Origin: Nitrobacter sp051535235
GTDB taxonomy: Bacteria > Pseudomonadota > Alphaproteobacteria > Rhizobiales > Xanthobacteraceae
DNA: 64,000 nt
Assembly: GCF_051535235.1 (NCBI RefSeq)
Contig: NZ_JBPPLZ010000002.1
Span: 310,001-374,000 of the forward strand
Reading direction: 5' to 3'
Shown here: positions 42,307 to 50,409 of the stretch, piece after piece
Numbering within the stretch: position 1 is the stretch's first letter
How the letters are laid out: every line of letters starts with the position of its first letter
Translations under genes and position numbers: made by a program
The notes under the pieces: generated by a model
Seen by the model: the letters and a program-made list of their open reading frames with translations, nothing else
Told to the model about the DNA's origin: nothing
Database searches by the model: none

Positions 42307-42502
42307 GCATTGACCTCGTGGAAGCGACGGAGACGCGGCGAGTATATTTTCCGAAGTTCGCGTCGTGGCTTGCCGCGCGATAGTGTTTTCGAGCGAACCT
42401 GGCCTCGGGCTCGACCCGGATGGCTACCGGTTCGCGTGAAGAAAGCGTGTCAAAGCAAAGTCACAGAGCTTCGCTGCTGATTCAATCGAACGCGAAAATG
42501 CT

Positions 42503-43105
42503 CTAGGACGGCTCCTCGCGGAATGACTCCAGCATGGCTTCGGCAATTTTCTTTTCCGGAAGCGGGCGGAAGAACGACATATCTCCTGCTGTCGCAATCT
42601 CGTGAGCGATTTCCCTCACGCAATGATACTTGGGGCGTGAGGTGAAGTCGTGAATGCCGATGACCGCATTCGGATTACAGTGCAGCACGATCTGCGCGAA
42701 GCATGCAATCCTGAAGCGGCCATCGACGAAATAAAGATCGGCCGTCGTGCTGTGCGGCATTTTCCAGATCGCGGAGTGGTAGTCCGGCCAGCGCGATTTC
42801 GTGGAGGGATCGGTGGGGTAGCCCCATTCTCCGGTCGGACCGATGTCGACAAATACCAGTTCGGGCCGGGTTCGACTCGAAGCGCATGCGGTCCTGACCC
42901 GATCGAGCCAGTCGCGCGACGAGTCGACGGAAAGTATCGAACGCTCGACATGCTTCGACGCGACGACAGTGCTCCCGCCGGCTCCGAATTCGACATAGCT
43001 GCGGCTGTTTCTGATAAACGACAGGAATAGAGCCGCTTCCTCTGCTGACATCCTCGGCAACAATGATGGCTTCCTTTCGACTGCGGTCACGCAGATGACC
43101 AGCAC
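42503..43105 (-). CDS. Putative class I methyltransferase-like protein of the polysaccharide locus
   Basis: 200 residues. RSYVEFGAGGSTVVASK near residue 35 resembles SAM motif I, and ILSVDSSRDWLDRVR the following acidic strand; LYFVDGRFR and VIGIHDFTSRPKYH come later. Similar proteins sit in glycan clusters, but whether it methylates sugars is unproven. The start is a GTG at 43105, 12 bp after ugd; the ATG at residue 19 is an alternative. It is the last gene of the leftward rfbA-rfbB-ugd unit. Confidence 0.72.
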   Translation of the reverse strand: MLVICVTAVERKPSLLPRMSAEEAALFLSFIRNSRSYVEFGAGGSTVVASKHVERSILSVDSSRDWLDRVRTACASSRTRPELVFVDIGPTGEWGYPTDPSTKSRWPDYHSAIWKMPHSTTADLYFVDGRFRIACFAQIVLHCNPNAVIGIHDFTSRPKYHCVREIAHEIATAGDMSFFRPLPEKKIAEAMLESFREEPS

Positions 43106-43117
43106 TTGCCGCTCGAG

Positions 43118-44419
43118 CTATTGTCGTCCGATGCTCTCATACTTGAACCCGGCCGATCGCACGTCCTCGGGCCGATAGATATTACGCAAATCCACGATCA
43201 CCGGCGTCGCCATGTCTGTCTTGATCCTCTTAAGGTCAAGCGCGCGAAACTGCCGCCATTCCGTCACGATCACAAGCGCATCGGCGCCACGAGCGCAGGA
43301 ATAGGGGTCATCGCAATATTCGATGTCGGAAAGCTCCTTCTTCGCCTGCTCCATGCCGACGGGATCGTGAGCTCTGACCTTTGCACCGAAATCAAGCAGG
43401 CCGGCAATCAGCGCGATGGACGGGGCTTCACGCATGTCGTCGGTATCGGGCTTGAAGGTCAGGCCCAGCACGGCGATGGTCTTGCCGCGGATGTCATTAT
43501 CGAGCGCGCCGGCGACTTTTCGCGACATCGTGCGCTTGCGCGTCTCGTTGACAGTCAGCGTTGCCTCGACGACGCGAAGCGGCACGCCGTAATCCAGCGC
43601 GGTTTTCGACAGCGCACGGGTATCCTTCGGAAAACAGGAGCCGCCATAGCCGGGACCGGCATGCAGGAACTTGGCGCCGATGCGATTGTCCAGTCCGATG
43701 CCACGGGCGACCTCCTGCACATTGGCGCCGACCCGTTCCGCAAGGTCGGCGATCTCGTTGATGAAGGTGATCTTGGTCGCGAGGAAGGCGTTGGCGGCAT
43801 ATTTGATCAGTTCGGCGGTGCGACGGCTGGTGTAAAGTATGGGCGCCTGATTGAGATACAGGGGACGGTAAATCTGGCCCATCACTTTTCTCGCGCGCTC
43901 ATCTTCGGTGCCAACCACGATGCGGTCTGGATGCTGGAAGTCGCGGATCGCGGCGCCCTCGCGCAGGAATTCGGGGTTCGCGACGACTGCGAAGTCGACC
44001 GTCGGATTGGTCTCCCGGATGATGCGCTCCACCTCGTCGCCGGTTCCGACCGGAACGGTCGACTTGGTGACGACCACGGTGAAGCCTTCCAGGCGCGTGG
44101 CCACCTCGCGCGCTGCGGCATGCACATAGCTCAGATCTGCATGTCCGTCGCCGCGCCGGGATGGCGTGCCGACCGCTATGAATACGGCGTCCGCATCGCT
44201 GACGCTGGAGAGGTCGGTCCCGAACATCAGCCGACCGGAATTGACGCCGGACTCGATCAGCTTGTCGAGGTCGGGCTCGAAGATCGGAATCCTGCACTGG
44301 TTCAGTGCCGCGATCCTGTCGGCGTCCTTGTCGATACAGGTGACGTCATGGCCGAAGTCGGCGAAACAGGCCCCGGACACCAGGCCGACATAGCCGGCCC
44401 CGATCATCACGATGCGCAT
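43118..44419 (-). CDS. ugd: UDP-glucose 6-dehydrogenase
   Basis: 433 residues; oxidises UDP-glucose twice to UDP-glucuronate. N-terminal NAD fold MRIVMIGAGYVGLVSGACFADFGHDV, the VGTPSRRGDGHADLSYV and STVPVGTGD motifs, ANPEFLREGAAI, and the catalytic Cys262 in GPGYGGSCFPKDT; the C-terminal domain has LGLTFKPDTDDMREAPS. The ATG at 44419 is clear. It is between rfbB and the methyltransferase-like gene, so uronic acid and rhamnose may go into the same glycan. Confidence 0.96.
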   Translation of the reverse strand: MRIVMIGAGYVGLVSGACFADFGHDVTCIDKDADRIAALNQCRIPIFEPDLDKLIESGVNSGRLMFGTDLSSVSDADAVFIAVGTPSRRGDGHADLSYVHAAAREVATRLEGFTVVVTKSTVPVGTGDEVERIIRETNPTVDFAVVANPEFLREGAAIRDFQHPDRIVVGTEDERARKVMGQIYRPLYLNQAPILYTSRRTAELIKYAANAFLATKITFINEIADLAERVGANVQEVARGIGLDNRIGAKFLHAGPGYGGSCFPKDTRALSKTALDYGVPLRVVEATLTVNETRKRTMSRKVAGALDNDIRGKTIAVLGLTFKPDTDDMREAPSIALIAGLLDFGAKVRAHDPVGMEQAKKELSDIEYCDDPYSCARGADALVIVTEWRQFRALDLKRIKTDMATPVIVDLRNIYRPEDVRSAGFKYESIGRQ

Positions 44420-44490
44420 GGTGCTACGGACCCGGGTTGCCGGTCGCAAGATAGAAAAGTCATGCTGTTCCCTGACGAGTCGCGATCGCG

Positions 44491-45558
44491 TTATCCGCTG
44501 AGCCCGACGCGTTTTGCTGCATAGCCTCGCGCCAGGATGGCCCGCCACCACGGCTGCTGGTCGACATACCAGCGGACCGTCTTTTCGATGCCGCTTTCGA
44601 AATTCTCTTCCGCCCGCCAGCCGAGATCACGCTCGAGCTTTGATGCGTCGATGGCATAGCGGCGATCGTGACCGGGGCGATCGGCGACGAAGGTAATCAG
44701 GTCGCCGTGCCTGCGCGTGATCTCCGGCGCAATCTCATCGAGCAGGTGGCAGATGCTTTCGACCACGTACAGGTTGGTGCGCTCGTTACGTCCGCCGACG
44801 TTGTAGGTTTCGCCAATGCCGCCGTGCTCGAGCACCAGCGCCAGCGCCTTCGCGTGATCCTCGACATAGAGCCAGTCACGGATATTCTTGCCGTCGCCAT
44901 AGACCGGCAGCGGCTCGCCGGCGAGGCCTTTGATGATCATGTGGGGGATCAGCTTTTCCGGAAAGTGATAGGGCCCGTAATTGTTCGAGCAATTGGTCAC
45001 GAGCGTCGGCAAATCGTAGGTTTCGCGCCAGGCGCGGACAAGGTGATCGGACGAGGCCTTGCTGGCCGAATAGGGCGAGTTCGGCGCATACGCCGTAGCC
45101 TCCGTGAAGAAGCCCTCGTCGCCGAGCGAACCGAACACCTCGTCGGTGGAGACATGAAGGAAGCGGAATTTCTCGCGCTTTCCGGGCGAGAGCGAGCGCC
45201 AGTGGCGCAACGTTTCCTGCATGAGGGTGAACGTGCCGATGATGTTGGTCTGCATGAATTCGCCGGGGCCGTCGATCGAGCGGTCGACATGGCTCTCCGC
45301 GGCGAGGTTCATCACCGCGTCCGGGCGGTATTTCTCGAAAAGATGGCGCAGGCCGGCGCCGTCGCAAATGCACTGCTTCTCGAAGGCGTAGTTCAGGTTC
45401 TCGTTGGCGCTGGGCAGGGAGTCGAGGTTCGCGGCATAGGTGCACTTGTCGATGTTGACCACGCGGGCGTGGGTCGTGTGCAGAAGATGACGAACCACCG
45501 CCGACCCGATGAACCCCGCGCCGCCGGTGACGAAAATGGTCGAAGCCTTGAAGCGCAT
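44491..45558 (-). CDS. rfbB: dTDP-glucose 4,6-dehydratase
   Basis: 355 residues of the extended SDR family; second step of dTDP-L-rhamnose synthesis. IFVTGGAGFIGSAVVRHLL binds NAD, MNLAAESHVDRSIDGPGEFMQTN is the RfbB signature, STDEVFG carries the active-site Thr-Asp-Glu, and YSASKASSDHLVRAW has the Tyr-x3-Lys pair; SNNYGPYHFPEKLIP follows. It starts 25 bp after rfbA in the same leftward unit. Confidence 0.97.
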   Translation of the reverse strand: MRFKASTIFVTGGAGFIGSAVVRHLLHTTHARVVNIDKCTYAANLDSLPSANENLNYAFEKQCICDGAGLRHLFEKYRPDAVMNLAAESHVDRSIDGPGEFMQTNIIGTFTLMQETLRHWRSLSPGKREKFRFLHVSTDEVFGSLGDEGFFTEATAYAPNSPYSASKASSDHLVRAWRETYDLPTLVTNCSNNYGPYHFPEKLIPHMIIKGLAGEPLPVYGDGKNIRDWLYVEDHAKALALVLEHGGIGETYNVGGRNERTNLYVVESICHLLDEIAPEITRRHGDLITFVADRPGHDRRYAIDASKLERDLGWRAEENFESGIEKTVRWYVDQQPWWRAILARGYAAKRVGLSG

Positions 45559-45583
45559 CGTCGATCGCCTCCGTGAACTGGAA

Positions 45584-46459
45584 TCAACACTCGTATGAAA
45601 GGGCAACGGACTTCAGATACTCGCCGTAGCTGCTCTTCGCGTTCTTGTCGGCGGCTTTCTCGAATGCCTGAAGCGAGATGTAGCCCTGACGCAGCGCGAT
45701 CTCCTCGGGACAGGCGATGCGCAAGCCCTGGCGCTGCTCCAGAATCTGAACGAAATGACTGGCTTCGACGAGCGAGGAGTGCGTGCCGGTGTCGAGCCAG
45801 GCAAAACCGCGCCCGAGCACCTCGACATAAAGGTTTCCGCGCTCGAGATAGACGTTGTTGACGTCTGTGATCTCGATCTCGCCGCGCGCGGATGGTTTGA
45901 TGCGGGCCGCGATTTCGACGACGTCGTTGTCGTAGAAATACAGCCCGGTGACGGCTATGTTGGACTTCGGTCGTTTCGGCTTCTCCTCGATGGAGCGCGC
46001 GCGACCGGTGTCGTCGAGTTCGACCACCCCGTATTGTTCGGGGGCGTTGACGATATAGCCGAACACGGTAGCCCCGCTGTTGCGGGAGGCCGCCGTCGAT
46101 AACATGCCCGGAAGCCCGTGGCCGTGGAAAATGTTATCACCCAATACTAGCGCAACCGAGTCCGAGCCGATAAAGTCGCGGCCCACGATAAAGGCATCCG
46201 CCAAGCCGCGCGGTGTTTCCTGCGTGGCATAGGCAAACCGCATGCCGATCTCGCTGCCGTCGCCCAGCAACCGATGAAACAGCGGCTCGTCCTGAGGCGT
46301 CGAAATAATAAGGATCTCGCGGATGCCGCTCAGCATCAACGTCGAGAGCGGATAGTAGATCATCGGCTTGTCGAAGACGGGCAGGAGCTGCTTTGAGACG
46401 ACCGTCGTCACCGGGTAAAGGCGCGAGCCCGTCCCGCCGGCAAGAATAATCCCCTTCAT
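45584..46459 (-). CDS. rfbA: Glucose-1-phosphate thymidylyltransferase
   Basis: 291 residues; makes dTDP-glucose, the first committed step to dTDP-rhamnose. N-terminal KGIILAGGTGSRLYPVTTVVSKQLLPVFDKPMIYYPLSTLM is canonical (GGTGSRL nucleotide-binding loop), and LVLGDNIFHGHG, EEKPKRPKS and GFAWLDTGTH complete the active site. First gene of the leftward unit, 104 bp from the divergent rfbC. Confidence 0.97.
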   Translation of the reverse strand: MKGIILAGGTGSRLYPVTTVVSKQLLPVFDKPMIYYPLSTLMLSGIREILIISTPQDEPLFHRLLGDGSEIGMRFAYATQETPRGLADAFIVGRDFIGSDSVALVLGDNIFHGHGLPGMLSTAASRNSGATVFGYIVNAPEQYGVVELDDTGRARSIEEKPKRPKSNIAVTGLYFYDNDVVEIAARIKPSARGEIEITDVNNVYLERGNLYVEVLGRGFAWLDTGTHSSLVEASHFVQILEQRQGLRIACPEEIALRQGYISLQAFEKAADKNAKSSYGEYLKSVALSYEC

Positions 46460-46563
46460 GGCCCCTCACATATATCGTCGATAACATAACATATAGTGTT
46501 AAGTTCGCAAGTTTGTTATCAATGAGGACCCACCGTAAGTTAATAAATCCGAAGTGACATGAA
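46460..46563. promoter_or_regulatory. AT-rich divergent promoter region rfbA/rfbC
   Basis: 104 bp, much richer in A/T than its surroundings, with ATATATCG, GATAACATAACATATAG and TTGTTATCAATG. Leftward, TTGCGA spaced about 16 bp from TATGTT could be a promoter for rfbA. Both halves of the rhamnose pathway start here, so one regulator could control both. Confidence 0.5.
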
Positions 46564-47118
46564 ATGAATGTTATCGAGACGGACGTTCCTGACGTCATCA
46601 TCGTCGAGCCGCGGCTGTTCGGCGACCAGCGCGGTTTTTTTCTCGAAACCTATCAGTTTCCCCGTTACGCCGAGCACGGCGTCAATCGTCCGTTCATCCA
46701 GGACAACATGTCCCGCTCCGCCCGTGGCGTGCTGCGCGGGCTTCACCTGCAAAATCCGCTGACACAGGGGAAACTGGTGACCGTACTGCGCGGCAAGGTG
46801 CTGGATGTCGCCGTCGACGTACGCGTCGGCAGTCCGAATTTCGGGCGTCATGTGGCCGTCGAACTGAGTGAAGAAAACAGGCGCCAGCTCTGGGTGCCCC
46901 GTGGCTTCGCGCACGGTTTCGTCGTGCTCTCCGAGACCGCCGATTTCTTTTACAAATGCGACGAACTCTACAGTCCGAAGGACGAACTCTCGATTCGCTG
47001 GAACGATCCTGCGATCGGCATCGACTGGGGCGTGGAGGCTCCGTCCTTGTCGGCCAAGGACGCGGACGCGCCGCTGCTTGCCGACGTCAAGAACCTTCCG
47101 GTCTATGGGCAGGTCTGA
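46564..47118 (+). CDS. rfbC: dTDP-4-dehydrorhamnose 3,5-epimerase
   Basis: 184 residues, cupin-fold epimerase. DVPDVIIVEPRLFGDQRGFFLETYQ at the start, then FIQDNMSRSARGVLRGLHLQNP with the catalytic His, GKVLDVAVDVRVGSPNFG, and WVPRGFAHGFVVLSETADFFYKC. The stop shares one base with the rfbD start (TGATG). Rightward unit opposite rfbA-rfbB. Confidence 0.97.
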   Translation: MNVIETDVPDVIIVEPRLFGDQRGFFLETYQFPRYAEHGVNRPFIQDNMSRSARGVLRGLHLQNPLTQGKLVTVLRGKVLDVAVDVRVGSPNFGRHVAVELSEENRRQLWVPRGFAHGFVVLSETADFFYKCDELYSPKDELSIRWNDPAIGIDWGVEAPSLSAKDADAPLLADVKNLPVYGQV

Positions 47119-48032
47119 TGCGGATCTTGTTGACAGGGACCAGCGGTCAGGTCGGCGGGGCGCTGCGGCCGTTGCTGGGAAAGGGCGGCACGCTGGTTGC
47201 TCCCTCACGCGCCGAATTCGATCTGTCGAAGCCGGGGACGCTTGCGAAGACCCTCGACTCTTTCAAACCCGATCTCATCGTCAATCCCGCGGCCTATACC
47301 GCGGTGGATCGCGCCGAGGACGAGCGTGAACTCGCCTTCCGCGTCAATGCCGAGGCGCCTGCCGCGATCGCTGCGTGGGCCGCACGTCATCGCGTGCCGC
47401 TGCTCCATTTCTCGACCGACTATGTGTTCGATGGAACCGATGACGGGCCGTGGCGCGAGGACAGTCGCACGGGGCCGCTCTCGGTCTATGGCGCGAGCAA
47501 GCTCGCCGGCGACCTCGCCATCCGGGCGGCCGGCGGACCGCATCTGATCGCGCGCACCTCGTGGGTTTACGCCGCGGGCGGAGCCAATTTCCTGCGCACC
47601 ATCGCGCGGCTCGCCGGCGAACGCGAGGACCTCCGTATCGTCGCCGACCAGGTGGGCGCGCCGACCACCGCAAGCGCAATCGCCGATGCCGTTGCCGTCA
47701 TCGTGCTGCCGAACGCGACGAATCTCGAACGGTCGTTTGCGCGCAGCGGCGGTATCGTCAATCTCGCTTGCACCGGCGAGACCAGCTGGCACGGCTTTGC
47801 CGACGCAATCGTCGCGGGGTTGAAGTCGCGCGGCATGAAGCTCGCGGTCAAGACGATCACCCCGATTGCAACGGCGGATTTCCCGACAAAGGCCAGACGG
47901 CCCGGCAATTCAAGGCTCGATCTGTCGCGTTTGAGAGACCGCTTCGGAGTGACCACGCCGGCCTGGCAGGATGCGTTATCGGCGGAGCTTGATAATTTCG
48001 TCACCTTGCAACGCGAGCAGGCGAGTTACTAA
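47118..48032 (+). CDS. rfbD: dTDP-4-dehydrorhamnose reductase
   Basis: 304 residues; NAD(P)H-dependent final step to dTDP-L-rhamnose. ILLTGTSGQVGGAL binds the cofactor, then NPAAYTAVDRAEDE, LLHFSTDYVFDGT, and the catalytic VYGASKLAGD Tyr/Lys pair; RTSWVYAAGGANFLRT follows. Translation is coupled to rfbC by the TGATG junction. Converges on the large glycosyltransferase gene 32 bp downstream. Confidence 0.97.
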   Translation: MRILLTGTSGQVGGALRPLLGKGGTLVAPSRAEFDLSKPGTLAKTLDSFKPDLIVNPAAYTAVDRAEDERELAFRVNAEAPAAIAAWAARHRVPLLHFSTDYVFDGTDDGPWREDSRTGPLSVYGASKLAGDLAIRAAGGPHLIARTSWVYAAGGANFLRTIARLAGEREDLRIVADQVGAPTTASAIADAVAVIVLPNATNLERSFARSGGIVNLACTGETSWHGFADAIVAGLKSRGMKLAVKTITPIATADFPTKARRPGNSRLDLSRLRDRFGVTTPAWQDALSAELDNFVTLQREQASY

Positions 48033-48063
48033 GCCCGCAGCACCTCGTCAAAACGGCACCTCG

Positions 48064-50409
48064 TCAAAACCCCAACGGCAAATCGTGACCGCGTGGCGGA
48101 CGGCTGTACCGGGGATTCCGTCGCCCGGGAGGCCAGGCCAGGCCGCCATAAGGAACGCCGTCACGCGACAGTTGCGGATTGTAGGCCGGGTCATCATTGA
48201 GCACCTCGCCCCAGCGTGCCCGCAGCAGGTTGAGTTCATGTTCGAACCGGTCTCGCCGGTCGGCGCGGTTATCGTTGCCCCGGCTGGCGGACTCGGCGTG
48301 AATAAGCTTCGCGTGCGGCGTAAAGACGATGCGTTTGCCGGCCTCGCGCAGGCGCAGGCAATAGTCGACATCGTTGAACGCCACGGCGAAGCGGTTTTCG
48401 TCCATCCCGCCGACCGCAAGATAGTCGCTTCGCCGGGTCGCAAGGCAGGCCGCAGTCACCGCGCTGCATTCGTGCGCCACGAGCAACTGATCGAGAAAGC
48501 CGGGATCATCGCCGACTCTGTCCGTGCAAGCGTGGGCGACTGAAAAATTCATGCCCAGCACCACGCCGCCGTGCTGAACCACGCCGCCTCGCAAGGTCAG
48601 CAGCGCGCCGACTGCGCCGACGTCCGGTTCGCCCAGGCGCGTCAGCATCTCTTCGAGCCAGTCATCGGAGCTTGCCTCGATGTCATTGTTGAGGAGGCAG
48701 AGAACGTCGGTATCGACCTTTGCGGCGGCGCGATTGTTGAGGCGTGCGAAATTGAACGGCCCCTCGATCCGTAATGTTTGGATGCCGCGTCGTGGCAGGT
48801 CGGCAAGAAAGCCGATCGTTTCCGGATCGGCGCTGTCGTTATCGACGACGAGAATATCGGCACGACAGCGTCTGATTGCGGGTGCAATGCTGTCGAGGCA
48901 CGCGCGCAGCAGCGATACGCGGTCGCGCGTCGGGATGATCACGGTGGTCCGTTGCCGCGCGAAGGGTCGCCTGATTCGAACCGCGGGAAAGAAATTGCCT
49001 CGCTGCTCGGTGATTTCCGCATCAATTCCGCGCGTCCGCAAGTGCAACTGGCTCGCGTCAGACAGCAACCGGCCGGCTTTTGCGCGATCGAACACCGGCA
49101 TCGTCCCCAACGCTCCGGGCAGGTGAAGGACATCCGCCTGTCGCGGACCGGCTCTGTCCAGCAGGCTGTTGAAGAGGCGGTAGAGATTATCCGGCCGCGC
49201 CGCGAGCGCCGCGATCAGGCTGTCACGCCGGACTGCGAACAGATGCGCGCAATACCCTTGCTCGAGCATTCTTTCATAATCGAATGCGGGAAAGGCGAGC
49301 GGCCAAAGGCGACCATCGTCAGAAAGAAAGTCGAGGTCGCCATAGATGGCCAACGCATCCGGATGCGCCTCGAAAGCAGCGGCGATTCGCGCCAGTGCAT
49401 TGCGCTCCAGCGCCACACCCGCCATGGCCACCACGACGTGGCTCGCATCGGGCGCGGCGTCGTGCAGAAATTGCAGCATGGCATCGCTGTCGATCACGAG
49501 CGGCTGACCGTCGATCGCGCCCGCGGTCCAGCTCTCGTTGCTTTGCGTTTCCAGCGTGGACAGCGTTTGTTGCGCGCCATCGCTGCCGGCGATCACGACC
49601 GCCAGCCGAAGCGAACTTGGCTGCGGCTCCGGCAAGGGAAAGCGGTCGCGCCAGTCCGCGTAGTCGTGAAGGGGCAGCGAGGCGGGAATGAGCTGATCGT
49701 ATAACTTGCCGCGCAGCCGCTCGGCGTCGTACCCGCCGATAACGTCGATCATTCCGGCGAGACCATCTGGAAATGCGACGAAGACGGCTGTTGCCGGAAT
49801 CTGTTCGCCGTCTTCCCGCCGCAGCAGGATTCGATGGACGCGGCCATCGGCAAAGCGTTGCGGCACGTGGAAATCGAAAGCGCGAACGTTGCGCGAAGCC
49901 ACTCCCTCGGCTTCGCCGCCGATGTGAGTCCAGGCCGCGGCGCGCAACTGTGCGGCTGATTCTCCATCGACGATCGCTTCCAGCGTGACGGCAGCTTCGC
50001 TGTCGATCCAGCCCTGGAAACGCAGGCCGCCCAGCCAACGCAGCTTGCACGCCGGTCCTGGACCGACCGGAGCCGCGTTCTCAAGATCGATGGGGTGGCC
50101 GACGGGAGTTCCGAGATTGGCGAGGCGCGCTGAAAGATGGCGGGCCGAACGGAGCAGATCAGGATCAATGGCCACCGCAAAGCCGCATGTGTTGCTGTGG
50201 TCCTGCTGACTGCATTCCGGCGTGAAAGCATCGGCATGCGCCGTCTTCAGCACCAGGCCGTCGAGCAGGATGTCGACCGTGAAGCGGCGTTCTGGAGCCC
50301 GCGGATCGAACACGAAACCGGACACCGTCCCGTCCTCGCCGAGCGCGAGCCGGCTGACCAGCCCCGGCTCGGCGATCGGCAGTTTGCGGGCTGGTATGAC
50401 GCGCGTCAT
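48064..50409 (-). CDS. Large modular glycosyltransferase, GT2 fold at the C-terminus
   Basis: 781 residues. The N-terminal third seems to hold two beta-sandwich modules (GTVSGFVFDPRAPERRFTVDILLDG near 25-50 and GWIDSEAAVTLEAIVDG near 130). A middle region (about 250-460) looks like a divergent transferase domain (IAGSDGAQQTLSTLETQ, IYGDLDFLSDDG). A standard GT2 domain follows (TTVIIPTRDRVSLLRACLDSI near 490, LVVDNDSADPET, FARLNNRAA, LCLLNNDIEA with the metal-binding acidic residue, then ECSAVTAACLATRR and FNDVDYCLRLREAG). The start overlaps the preceding gene's stop (ATGA). Donor and acceptor unknown; rhamnose or uronate transfer is only an inference from the locus. Confidence 0.88.
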   Translation of the reverse strand: MTRVIPARKLPIAEPGLVSRLALGEDGTVSGFVFDPRAPERRFTVDILLDGLVLKTAHADAFTPECSQQDHSNTCGFAVAIDPDLLRSARHLSARLANLGTPVGHPIDLENAAPVGPGPACKLRWLGGLRFQGWIDSEAAVTLEAIVDGESAAQLRAAAWTHIGGEAEGVASRNVRAFDFHVPQRFADGRVHRILLRREDGEQIPATAVFVAFPDGLAGMIDVIGGYDAERLRGKLYDQLIPASLPLHDYADWRDRFPLPEPQPSSLRLAVVIAGSDGAQQTLSTLETQSNESWTAGAIDGQPLVIDSDAMLQFLHDAAPDASHVVVAMAGVALERNALARIAAAFEAHPDALAIYGDLDFLSDDGRLWPLAFPAFDYERMLEQGYCAHLFAVRRDSLIAALAARPDNLYRLFNSLLDRAGPRQADVLHLPGALGTMPVFDRAKAGRLLSDASQLHLRTRGIDAEITEQRGNFFPAVRIRRPFARQRTTVIIPTRDRVSLLRACLDSIAPAIRRCRADILVVDNDSADPETIGFLADLPRRGIQTLRIEGPFNFARLNNRAAAKVDTDVLCLLNNDIEASSDDWLEEMLTRLGEPDVGAVGALLTLRGGVVQHGGVVLGMNFSVAHACTDRVGDDPGFLDQLLVAHECSAVTAACLATRRSDYLAVGGMDENRFAVAFNDVDYCLRLREAGKRIVFTPHAKLIHAESASRGNDNRADRRDRFEHELNLLRARWGEVLNDDPAYNPQLSRDGVPYGGLAWPPGRRNPRYSRPPRGHDLPLGF

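Noticed and set aside
48778..49704. Rightward frame of 308 codons within the 781-residue glycosyltransferase region
   Set aside because: Shadow of the GT2 gene; no domain, and the leftward frame has the transferase motifs.
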